Assembly (NCBI GenBank): GCA_018806985.1
Contig: JADANN010000108.1
Location: 2,418,001-2,482,000 of the forward strand
Origin: Angiostrongylus vasorum
Taxonomy: Eukaryota > Nematoda > Chromadorea > Rhabditida > Metastrongylidae
Direction of reading: 5' to 3'
Length of the DNA: 64,000 nucleotides
The position numbers and the translations under genes are program-made. Below the pieces are notes generated by a model. That model did no database searches and was not told the DNA's origin. It saw nothing but the letters and a program-made list of their open reading frames with translations. This document shows positions 46,312 through 58,300 of the stretch, one piece after another. Every line of letters begins with the position of its first letter. Position 1 is the first letter of the stretch.

Positions 46312-49300
46312 ATTAAAAATGTTTTAAAAAAATACGCTTGCGTGGAGTTGACTACTAAAGAAATATCAATGGAGATATCTACGACACAAAAGTTTTGATA
46401 TCGGCTCCCATCTTACAGAATGTGAGCGATTCAATACGTTAATAGCAGTCGTTAAGAAAAAAATGATTGCTATCTTGGATAAAAAACGTATTCCAATTTA
46501 CTAAGCCCTTTCAGTAAGTAACAAATGCTTTCTTTTGCGGATGAAAAGGGCACCTCAAAGTTGAATGACGGGAATTTTTTCGGCTGGCACTTTTGCCGTC
46601 TTAATGTCTTAATATTATTGTTTGTTATGTAATTCTAGTTATATTAGATAAAGCACTGAGCTGAACACTGACGTTTTGTCTAGACAGACGGGCTCCGTCA
46701 GAACACATATTCGTCCTGGTTTCGATGGATCGGGTGACTTGTCGGCATAACCCTGCAGGCATTCACAGGTGTAGGTCTGTACACCGGTAGCTCTGCACGT
46801 CCCGGCCGGATGACAATCGTTCAGATTCGGATCTTGACAAGGATGGCCTGAAAGACAAAGGAAACCTTATCGTAGCGATTTCCTTAGTGCTGTATTCAGC
46901 CGTCATAATGAAGAATATGGGACACTTAATTCACACGAAAGAGACCAGGACTTTCAAAAGAGAGAGATATAGTCGAGGCCTTACAAAAAATGAGAGAGTT
47001 ACAATGACTTCAATTCTTGTGATAATGTTGGTAATTGACCCATATGCTATCGAAGAGAAGAACAAAGCAACTGACGAGGTGGAGCTGACGGTGGTGGGGG
47101 AGGCTCGCAAACGCGTCCGCGCAACGCCGGATCGGGAGATCGGTCCACGAATCCTCGGGCACACTCACATCGGTAGCCCTTGGCCTCGTCGTAACAGATC
47201 GCATTCCGCGAGCACGTGTTCAGTTTGCGATCCCGACAAGCGTTATCTGCAAAAGCAGAAGGACATTTCGAGTAATCCGCACTGAAATCTATCGTCCTAA
47301 TAATTCTGCATAGTAATTAATAGATAAACATCCATACAGCATTTCACCATAAAAGTAAGTAGAGGGAAAAAACAACTCATCACTTTTGTTTACTGCCTAC
47401 TCTTTTTTAATGAGAGGGTATTATGTGAAATATAACCATAATGATGCTGAGATATTTACAAAACTCCGTAACGATGGTGTATGCGGTGGGGACCGAACAC
47501 GCTATTACTCTCTGCGGAGGCTAACATGTTCAGCACCACACCAAGCGTGTCCTTCGTTTCGCATTTCTCTCAGCCTCTCAAAAAACAACTCTCCAAGAAT
47601 CAATGCAGTTGTCTGGAATGTTTTCAAATTGTGCAAACATAAAAGTGTCTGTATTTCCTTGTTCATAATACTTTTTGTATAAAAGGGAACTATACGCAAT
47701 TATTCCGTAAATATACGTATCTTTTAGTTTTCCAAAGTAGTGTTTTAACAGAAACTCACTTCGAACACAAACGCGGCCTTTTTGTTCACCTGGTGACTGG
47801 TCAACGTAGCCCTGAATACACGAACATTGGTATTTATTGCCTCCAAGAGGTTCGCAAACAGCAGCCGAACTGCACTCGTTGTTCGACGGACACACTTCTA
47901 AATGAAGTAACTTCAGATAACACAAGCAAAGCTAAAATGGATAACCCGAATGAACCTGGAGCACTGCAGACCCTTCCAGGTTGGCTAGCCAAATTTGGTG
48001 AACGGTCCACATAGCCTTCGCGACATTCACACGTGTAACCTTCCTCCAGATCACGGCAGTCTGCTTGAGCACTGCAGGTATGACGTCCACTTTGACACTC
48101 ATCTACCTGAACTCCAATTCGGCAATAAATCTACTTTGACGGACCGCTGAGAAATCATGATAGCTCACCAGCTTAACACAGACTCGGCCAGGGCGATTTA
48201 GTTTGTTGGGCGAGCGGTCAATGAAGCCGGTGGGGCATTCACAGGAGAACGACTGCTCGTTGTCGTGACAAATCGCCGACGGATCACAGTCGTGTTTGCC
48301 AGTCTCGCACTCATTCTCGACTGGAAATCATTGTATCCAAATTAATTCTCGGTTCCAAAGCAAAGTAGATATGCTCTAATAGGCAACTAAAGTATGTAAC
48401 AAATTGGTCATTAGGCTGCTCGTGAGATCGCCAGGTAGGCTGTTCTTCATAAAACATAATGGTCCCTCATGAATATTGCTGTTTGTTAGCTTTGTATAAA
48501 TATTGGAATCCTATGATCCCTATGTTTTCAAAAAACAATGCTTTTTTATAGAATTCTTAAATCGTTCAGTGTTCAGAAGTTTTGGGGCACGATCGGTGCG
48601 GTGCCGTTTTAGTATCTTATGGGATGACACGAGGAGGTAAGTAACGCGGTAGAAGTGTGGGAATGCATGGAATGTGGCGGCTCAATATGGAAGTTGTTAT
48701 AGTAATCTCTCTTTTGTTAAAAATACCGATTCAATGTCAAAGACCGGAGTCTTAGATTAGCAGGTGGCATGATTTTCTTTTCATATTTATTTATATGTAC
48801 TTATGAACTGATCTTGTGGAGCCGATGCGAGGTTGGTATAAGTTGTCGTTGTGTGTTGGAATGAATCGCTAAACTTGGCACGAAAAATAGCCATTTCCAA
48901 TGGGTACGAAGTAGAAGCCATTGGGGTCAGATAAAAGTGTTGGGTTGTTCCCCAAAATAATGTTTCGAATTTAAGTAAGATCCCTTTTAAGCTACGCTTC
49001 AAATCATATCAAACGAAATAAGTTGCGCCATCAAGAAGTGCCTAAGAAGAAGTGGTCTTGAAAACTCTATGGCGGTTATTGACCTCCCACCCATTACCCT
49101 TCGCCGTCAACTAGTCTGCAATCGCCTCTGTGATCGTTTGTGCAGCTCGGAAAACTGTATAATCCGTCCTAACGGAATAAACGGGGACTGCACGAGTTCG
49201 GGTATAATATACTTGATCTCATGTAAGTCATGAGGTGAGAAACACATTGGGGAAACGGGTAGACCGCTTTGTGCCCGCACAAAAGGACAACTAGGTGGGG

Positions 49301-52300
49301 AAGTCAAAATTCGTCAAAATACTCCTCTAGATACACATAGGGCGCAAAAGCACAACGGCGATGATTTTGAAGTGACTGTGCGGATCCTTGCGCAGGAATG
49401 GAAAACATCAACGCGCAGAACTCTTGAGGCGTCTTGGATAAGTTTCAAAAACCTAAAGATGAACCGGAAAGACGAATGCTTCACTATCACCCGTGACCTG
49501 GCGCCCCTATATCAAAATGATATTTTGACCCCTGGGGTGTGTCGTGCTCGCGACCCCATGTGAGCAACGCGTGGACCAGCCCCACTTGTAACAGCACGGT
49601 GAGTAGCCTTTTTGATCAATATGGCATCTATTTGGAAGTTTGATCCTCATTAGTACTACAAATATTACACCGAATATAAGGCTATTGTTACACAAAGTAC
49701 GTCGAGCTCTGAGGAAGGCGAAATCGCCGGAACGTCAGCCATCGACCAACGACAACAAGGACAACGACAACGAAGACTTACATCAACCTCGCATCAGCTC
49801 AGCAAGATCAGTTCGTAGGAACGTAGAAATGAATATACCAACAATTTATGCCGAGGTTTATAGAAACTCGGTCTTCTGAGTTATTCTTTCATAATTCAAA
49901 AAAGAAACCTTTCGAACTCACAATGGTAACTTTCTATTTGCTTCTTGCTATAATTTTTTCGAGGTAGGGTATAATGCGAAATACAGCCACAATGATGCTG
50001 AGATATTTGCAAAACTGCGGACCGCAGGTGTCTGCTAGCGCGATCGTTCCCCACTGCAGACACCTGCTGTCCGGAGTTTTGCAAATATCTAAGCATCATT
50101 GTGGGTGTATTTCGCACTATACCTTTTGAACTATTTTTTTTCCCATTATTCCATTTAAATGAGGCGACTAGTTCAATTCTATCCAGATGATTATAGACGA
50201 CCATAATAAAGCCTGCACCTAATACTTGTCTAGCAACTCACATAGCAGACAGACACGTCCTGGGAATGCAGGGTTTGGTGAGATGTCCTTTGAATTCGCA
50301 GGGCATTCGCACTCGTACGAATCCATTGTATCACGACATTTAGCGCTTCGATCGCAGTCATTCAATTTCGGATCGCCACACTCATTGACCACTAAATTTA
50401 ATACGATCAGAGCCATTTCTTTAACTAGGCCAATCAATGGTCACCGACGTTTTCTGCAGCTCCTTCCTTTGAGTTGCGGAGACGGCGACACGTCTAGAAA
50501 TCCGTCACGACATTCACAACGATAGCCTTCTTCCTCGTCAATGCATCTAAAACATTCTGCTTAGCTTATGGTAAACTTATGCAAAAGAAGGAATTTCCAC
50601 CTGGCGTTTCTGTCACAACTGTTCATACCAGCTGCACCGCATTCGTTAACGAGTTGCTTGCAAATTCGCCCTGGTCGTCCACGAGAGCGATCCATGAACC
50701 CATGGTTGCATCTAAATGTACGCCTTTGCAGTTATAGCAATGAAAAAATCTTATGCAGCACTGCTTTATATCAAAAAATTTGTGGTTTAAGATTTGAAGT
50801 TAACTCCAGATACGTTTAGCTAATAAATAAACAAAAGTGAGCTGCGAGTCAATCCGATGCTCACTTGCATTCGTAGCCCTCCTCCTGGTCAATACACTGA
50901 GCATGTTGATGGCAGTCGTTTAGATGAGGAAACTGACACTCGTTTACTACTAAAAAAACGTGGCTACAATCTCCAAAGAGTTATTATACGTCGAGCTGAC
51001 GACATACGTGGTTTGCACAATCGACCCGGTTTGTCTCCGATATCTTTGAAATCCTGCCGACACTTGCATGTGTATCCGACCAACTGATCGATGCATTCAG
51101 CCGATGGATGGCAGTCGATGAGTTGAGGAAAATCGCATTCATTTATCACTAGAAAACAAAATTCGTATGCTCTGACAAAAGAGCAACAATTCCTCAGCCC
51201 AGTTAATCTCGAGTAAAACATACCTGAGCACGACCCCGTAGCATCTCGTTGGTAATTAATAGGACAAGAGCACTTCGGTTCACCATTCACTAGTCGACAC
51301 ACTTCATTCAGATGAGTTTTGCATTGATTAGGACCGTCGATTCTACACTCTGGTGGTGGTGGAGTTGGACGAGGCTCACAGAGTCTTCCCGGATGGGTGA
51401 TGCGATGTGGTGAGCGATCCAAGAACTCGGACTTACACCGGCAAGTGTAGCCCTGGGGTAAATCCTAAAGCACAAAACAGCAGAAATTGCTTGGCCAAGA
51501 GGTTGCGGTACTGAAATCGCACCTGACAAACAGCATCATTGTGGCAGTCGTGTTTACCTAGTCTACACTCGTCCACGAGTGCAGGTCGACAGATCCGACC
51601 AGGGCGGCGAACAATATCGGGCGACTCATCGACGAAGTCATCACGACAGCGACACTTAAAAGACTCCGGAGTGTCCATGCAGTCAGCGTTTGGCGAACAG
51701 TCGTGGCGACTCGATGTACATTCGTTCACTCCTTTAAAGATTGTGAGAAGGCCTTGCTCTCTAACATCGGAAGAAATATTTGTACCTCTCCAACAAGTTT
51801 ACTCACTAAGCAGACATTTCCTTCCAGGCCTATTAACGGGATCTGACGAGAGGTCAATATGAGTAGGTGGACATTGGCACATGTAGCTGTCCTCCGTATC
51901 TGTGCAGATCGCTTCACGAGAACAATCGTTCTGACCGGTTGTGCATTCATCTACCACTACAAAACGATGTGTAAATTTGTATGGATCATGAAAGAAAAAC
52001 GACTCAAACGCACATCTTTTGCATTTTCTGCCAGGTCTATTCTGTCTGTCAAACGACACGTCCAAATAGTTAAGGGCGCAACGACACAGGAAAGAATCCG
52101 GCGTGTCCTCACAGATACCACCGTCCCGAGCGCAGTCGTCCGTACCAAGAGCGCATTCATTCTGCACTGTAGGCAAAAGATTTGTCGATATTTAACGAGA
52201 AGTTCGGCTTAATGTCAGCACCAATTTTTAACCGACAGGAAAATTGGCTTGGATTTGAAGGAATTAAGTTCATAGCTCATCTAACCAAACTCATCACACA

Positions 52301-55300
52301 ACTGTATCACGTTCTTAAAGCGGTCAAACATATTTCTTGAATGCATAAGCCTTAAACGTACGCGGTTTGCATAGCCTTCCTGGTTTCGTGGCGATATTGG
52401 GAGATATGTCAAGAAATCCCTGCCGGCATCTGGAAGTAGAATCACGTGTCTCAAATGGAAAGTTCTCGCAATGTCTTCAATCCTTCATCGGATTTTTGCT
52501 TCGGACTTATCAACTTAAAAGAATAGAGTTATCCTTTTATATACTGCAAAAAGAATCATTGACTTAAACGCTGTTTTTTGAAATGTTGGCGATAGCGCCG
52601 GTTTCTGGTAATTGCTCACAATCTCTTGGTAATTAGAGTAGGTGAAGATGTGACAAATTTATAGAAGAGACACCATCCTACTATTTTAAGGCATACGTAA
52701 TTTTGAAATCCGTTATGTCACTTCAGGGAAAGGATAGCACAATGGTAGTGGCGGCCGTCATCACGAGCATGGTGTTATTTCGACTTCGCTCCGGGCCTAC
52801 CAAGCCTCTCATCCCTCTGGGGTCGGGAAAGTGGTGCCGGACTTGTCTAGGAAAAAAACCACTGTCTGCAATGCAATTGGGAACGCTCCAGCTCGGCTAT
52901 CTCAGGACTCCAGGGAGAATCGCTCGACCGGCATTCTACGACATTCAAGATGAAGTGAAAGCCTTCAATCAGTGGCCAAAGCCACAGGTAAAAAGTTGGA
53001 AGATCTTTGCGGACAATAGATGCGAGGGGACGAGTCGAATGTGAGAAGTGCTAGGATCCGCACAGTAGACTTAAAGACGGGTCACATGAAATGAAATAAA
53101 AAAAATATGTTCACTTCAATTGAAAATTTCCAACGCCAGCGTGGCAGTTGCCAATATCAACAGGTACATTCATCGGTACTATCGCAACCTGCTGGACGAA
53201 ATCTCACTTGTTCAGTAGCTTCGATGTTCGAAATCGAAGCCTCGATAAAAAAAGAAGAAAACTACCAGCAAATTGAAAAAAGCAAAAATTCTTCGTGATG
53301 GAATAAAAAACTAGTATTTAGTTAGGAAAGATCTACACACTTGTCTTTCATAACCCTATGCCTTGGTTAGTAAGATATTATCATTTGAGATATGATGCTT
53401 GTGTGGAAAGTTGAAAGTTTAACCCTCGGAATTTTCGGTCATATATGGCAGACATTGTCGCAACTATGTTTTTTTAAAGAAAGAAACTGATTCTACTAGT
53501 GTTAGCCTGCACACTTCATAGAGTCACCTGCACATATAGCCGTCATCAGTGTCGGTGCAAATCGCACGGTCGGGTGAGTCGCAGTCGTTGAGAGTAGGAT
53601 TGTCGCATTCAGGGATCACAGGGATGCACAGTCGTCCGGGACGCGAAGAAGTCGGCGATTTATCCTTGAAGCCGGGAGGACACATGCACGAATAGTCGTC
53701 ATCGCCTGCACAGAGAAGATTCCATGTAGAACTCAAGAGATTCGGAATGTTTTGAGAAAGCACCCACCTATCTGGATGCAGCGAGCGTTTCGGTCACAGT
53801 CGTTACCGCCAGCGGAGCAGCGATCATTTGTTTTCGCTCAAAATGCATAGGATTAAAATCGTAGGCAAAGAATACAAAACGCAAAATTAAATTTAACACG
53901 ATTTTCAATGCTACACATTTTGCAAGACAAAGTATATCGCAACATTTTGGTGCATTAGGGTAAAATGCGTAAGAATAATTCTGAACCTGGAAACAACTAA
54001 ATGGAAATTTCGAAGCCTTTGTCTTCAAACAAGGTTGCACAGGCTATTAGATAACCAGCAACGAGCTGGACTAGCGTCGCTACTAAACCATGTCTATCTA
54101 CTCACCTTTCTGACAGTGACGTCCAGGGTTACGGAACTCATCCATATCGATATAGCCGGATTTACAGATGCAGGTGTACGCTTCGATGGTGTCGACACAG
54201 ATGGCATTTTTTGTCGCAATTGTTTAGTTTTGATGATGAGCACTCGTTCACCAGTTCCTTACATATAAGTCCGGGAAAGCTAAAGACACGAGATCTTACA
54301 CAGAAGCATTCTGCAAGAAATCTATGAAAAACCTCTGGGGATTTGGAGAATAGTCAACAAAGCCGGATTTACATCTGCACACGTAACCAGATTCTGTGTC
54401 GGTGCACAATGCATTCGGCGAACACCTAAAAAAGACACAAAAGGTTTGCACAAAACTTAGAATAATTGATGTCGCACCATAACCGTCCAGACACTATTAT
54501 CATATTTTACACTACTAAATCATTGGAGCATTGTGTTGTTTGAAAAGAAAAAAACTTTTTACAGCGTTTTTTACGGTGCGTACATATAGCACAGTGGTTG
54601 GAGGTTTCTAGCACTAGAAACCTGGTCTTTGCTTCGAACAGACGCCACCGTCTAACTAAGTTCTTTTGGGATTACTTTGGAATGAACAACTTCATAACCT
54701 TTACACCTTTACAGGAGAACCTGTCTTAGAAATCGAGACTCATCTCAGTCGAAATCTTATGACAAATAACGAGTTTGGGTTACACGGCCTCTGATCAGTT
54801 TTACTCCAACATTTGCCGGAGACACCAATAGAAAATCGTTTTTGAAGCGACGTTAAAGAAGTAGAAATGGTGGTAAGCGTAAGAAAGAAATTGTTTTTGA
54901 TAGCGTGAGTCTAATCTGATAGTAAAAGGCTACCGCAAGAATTCAACGGCGAGATACTGTAATGTAATGATTGTTTGCTTCTGCCAAAAAGAATCTTTCG
55001 TTTTTCTTTCCGCTTTGCCTCACATACTATCAAATGCGATTTCTCTAGGATTGTAGCAGATGTTTTTAACAGCAGGACTGTGTTGAAAACGCTTCTCAAA
55101 GCTGATGCTGCCCAAGCAAAGGACTACGGTAACTATTTGAGGGACACCAGGGTGACACTCCTCTACGACCACAAACCTTGATGAATTGCTGACCATAAAA
55201 AGATTTCGACGCGAATTTAACAAAAAGTGCAGAAAACCTTAACACTGTCGTCCAGTAAATCTTCCTAAGTAACTTAACAAGTCCTCAAAAGAATGTTCTT

Positions 55301-58300
55301 TACAACCTAAAATGTTGGTGAGAATACTTTCAAACCTTTTTTTTAATAGATCGCCGGACTTTAAGCCAATAACATAATTAGACGTCTCGTCGAAAAAACG
55401 TAGTTTTGGCAATTTCAGTTGGGGCTAGTGAAGTTTAACATAAGGTTTGGTATGTGCAAACGACATTAAGGAATAAAATTTAGTATTATTCTCTTGGCTT
55501 CAAGAGGAATCCACCATATTACCATAGTAATCATGAGCAGCCTGATAGTGGAGAACAAATCGAAGCCAACCTGTGGGAGCCGTCGAGACACTCATTCTGC
55601 TCGGCAACGCAAAGGCGCCCTGGCTTGCTGACTGGATCCGTAGATCTATCGATGAATCCAGAAGGGCAAGAACACATATAGCCGTCATCAGTGTCGATAC
55701 ATCGTGCGGAACGATCGCAGTTATGAGTACGCAGTTCGCATTCGTTCTTCACTGGAAGAGAATTGCACTACTTGAAAGTAAAATGAAAACCTGTGACAAT
55801 TGTTCGCAATGCCTGAATCATCGAATCTCAAAGAAGTCAATTCTTTTGTTAAACAATAAGCAGGCAAAGTCGTACAGGATATGGAGAATCAGAGTAAAGG
55901 CTTCCTTCCTACTGATAACAGTATTTTATAGCCACAATGTTGCTAAGGTATGTGCAAAACTCGGAACCTCGGGTGAGTTGAGCCCTGAGCTCGTCGGTTA
56001 GCATTTCCGCGGCTTACGTGTCAGCCATCATCGATGCTTTTGCTATGTCTTTCAGCCAGCCAGTTTTTCAACCCAACGGTCCTGCCAGCAATCATCCATT
56101 AATGGGAGTAATTTGGGAAGCACAAATCGACACTGAACCCAGTATTTTACAGTTTTTTTAGTGCTTCGCTCTATCCTCTGGAAAACTCCAAGTCAGCATG
56201 AGCAATGAACCAGTCTGCTAAAAGTAGGGCTTGTATCATTCCTATCAAGAGTAAAAATAAAGTGAAATGAGATGATCTAAACAAATTTTAAAAAATCTGC
56301 GACGTTTTCTTTTTTCGCATTACTTTGGTTTGAAGGATATATCTCGTATTTTAAGCACTCTGGGCTGATTCTTCAATTACTAGTTATACAGAGGTTCAAT
56401 TCAGTATCAGTAATACACAGCGTTGGAGTTAAATACTACATAAACTGCCAATACTCGAACTCACAGCAAATTCCTGAGACTGGATGTCTTTTTCTCGAAT
56501 TGGCCACACTGACACGTGAAGAGCTGGCCGTGCGGGAGACATTTTTCCCGTTTACGGATATCGCAAGAGTTCGGCTCACTCGGAAGGCACGATCCTGGAG
56601 CACAAGGAGGCGTCTTCGATTGTAATCATTGGTTATGCAAAAAAAACTTTTTCCTGAGATTCAAAAACAAACCATCATGCAGTGTTTACCGTGTTTACCA
56701 ACCTTACTAAAGATTAGGTTTTTCAAGAACATTTATGGGAAGCCGAAAGATAACGACCCTATTCTACTACTAGCAAAAAGATTTTTTTTATTGAACGACT
56801 GAAGAAGACCAGAGGGTTTGGTTGAAGCAGGGCGTTGATGAAACCATCGGCCGTGTAGGTTCGAGTCACATATCACTGGTATGCTGCTATACGGACCTTT
56901 TTCGAATTCAAAAGCTTTAGATATTAATGCGCAGGATCCACTCAGAGAGTTAGCGAGATGTTGAGGCAAAAATATGACAGGGAATTGAAGCAAACAGCGC
57001 ATTCTCACCTGGATAGCTGCATTTTCCGTTGGCATGATTTCTCTCAAATCCGTTCATGCATTCGCAGTACCAATGGTTTGTCCTGTCACTAGTGCAGTAC
57101 TCATTCTCACCACAGCGTTGACCGCCGTTATGACAATCGGCGTCGAGTTGAGGGAAGATACGAACTTCCTTGGTGGACACTAAAGCGTATTTTTCGTTAG
57201 TGAATCAATGTGAAAATATTAAACGGATGTAAATCTATAGAAAAAACTGGAGAAATTAATGCGAATGCTGATAACAATACCGCAGAATCCGGTCTTATGA
57301 TCTCTGGTATATCCGCTTGGACAGGCACAACGGTAGTTGTTGAATGGCGTGATAAGACACTCTTCAGGATAAGTGCATGAGGTGAGTAGTTGTGGATTGC
57401 ATAACGAACCGCCACATACACGAGTAGTCGGATGGCGACCGAATCCTTTAGGACAAGTGCAACGTGTTCTGCAAGTAGTATCTTGGATCCTCAGTTGACT
57501 ACAGTTTCGCACATCTTGGCTGGTGCGCTGTGCGATGGGGAGGCGTACACCGTGATCGTAGCACATTCAGCCATATATAATTCATGCTTTTTTACGAACA
57601 CAATGGTAACGGCGAAAGGTAAACCGACCGTCCGTTTTCTTGAATGCAATATTCATTCAGTGAGCGATCACATCCGGTCTGCGTCAGAGGATTGCATGTA
57701 CCTTGTGAGGGCGACTGAGCCTTCAGCGGGGGAAGGACATGCAGCCTTCTGGATCATCGAGCGGAGACGAGTATCCAGATCCTGGAATAGAATGTACAGT
57801 AAAGATGCATCGACAACTTCGCTATTTCTCGAAACAACGCAGAAGATTCTCGAAAATAAAATACGTTGTCGAACGAACAATAGAGATTTTAAAAAATTTC
57901 TACAGCGTATCCATTTATAGCAACGAAGAGCTTGATTCAAATACACCCCAGCCCATCTCACGAATACCCAAATATTCCTGGATCGTCTGCATAACGCGCG
58001 TCCTAATAGCGTGTACGTTATGCAGTCCTTCGACGTTTCCGCCCCTTACGCTAACGTGTCGAATGAGTCCGCAACGCAAGCCATCTACGAGCTTCTTGCG
58101 CAGTATGATACTTGGACGGCCCATCCTCACTGGTTGTGAGTGCTCCAGCATAATTTCCATTCGCCGGAGATTTGGTGGTTTAGCCACTGTGGCTTCCTGG
58201 AGTCCTGAGGCAGTAATAACAACATCGTATTTGTTCATCAAGAAAAACCGTGAAGCAATTCAAAGAACTACGTTCGGATTTAAACACGCAGCAGGATAGA

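Larger units (their letters stand above)
42983..48320 (-). other. mua-3: MUA-3-like gene: EGF-like module block nearest the SEA regions
   Basis: Exons 48169-48320, 47956-48106, 47760-47897, 47076-47246, 46673-46847, 44783-44918, 44455-44593, 43618-43770, 43445-43564, 43213-43388, 42983-43152. Nearly every exon encodes one EGF module, most with the (D/N)EC start and a Cys-x-Asp/Asn pattern of calcium-binding type. The module end SPxxxxPGRxC recurs, for example INECDSPNLNDCDRNAVC and VDECQSGRHTCSAQADC. All junctions are in phase. 47076-47246 carries a short Pro-rich linker (EPPPPPSAPP). Introns hold a MITE (43.9 kb), F2 (45.1 kb), a TA microsatellite (46.3 kb) and F3 (47.4 kb). Confidence 0.85.
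53528..57179 (-). other. mua-3: MUA-3-like gene: EGF-like modules following the vWA-proximal region
   Basis: Exons 57009-57179, 56465-56594, 55571-55751, 54333-54425, 54106-54279, 53768-53836, 53528-53705. Modules include ADCHNGGQRCGENEYC, NSCDIRKREKCLPHGQLFTC, KNECELRTHNCDRSARC, CSPNALCTDTESGYVC and DRCSAGGNDCDRNARC. Exon 56465-56594 needs one base fewer in the T5 run at 56489-56493, and exon 54106-54279 one fewer in the T6 run at 54207-54212 (+ strand). With those, lengths and phases of both exons fit and all six cysteines fall in place. Confidence 0.8.

Noticed and set aside
46887..47285. 132-codon + strand frame
   Set aside because: It is the antisense shadow of the EGF exon at 47076-47246. 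The same holds for many + strand frames between 35.7 and 62.5 kb.
55134..55162. Possible MUA-3-like exon (EECHPGVPQI between a TAG acceptor and GTTACC donor)
   Set aside because: Exon 55571-55751 joins 54333-54425 directly in phase and completes an EGF module (NECLDGSHR then CSPNALC), leaving no room for it.
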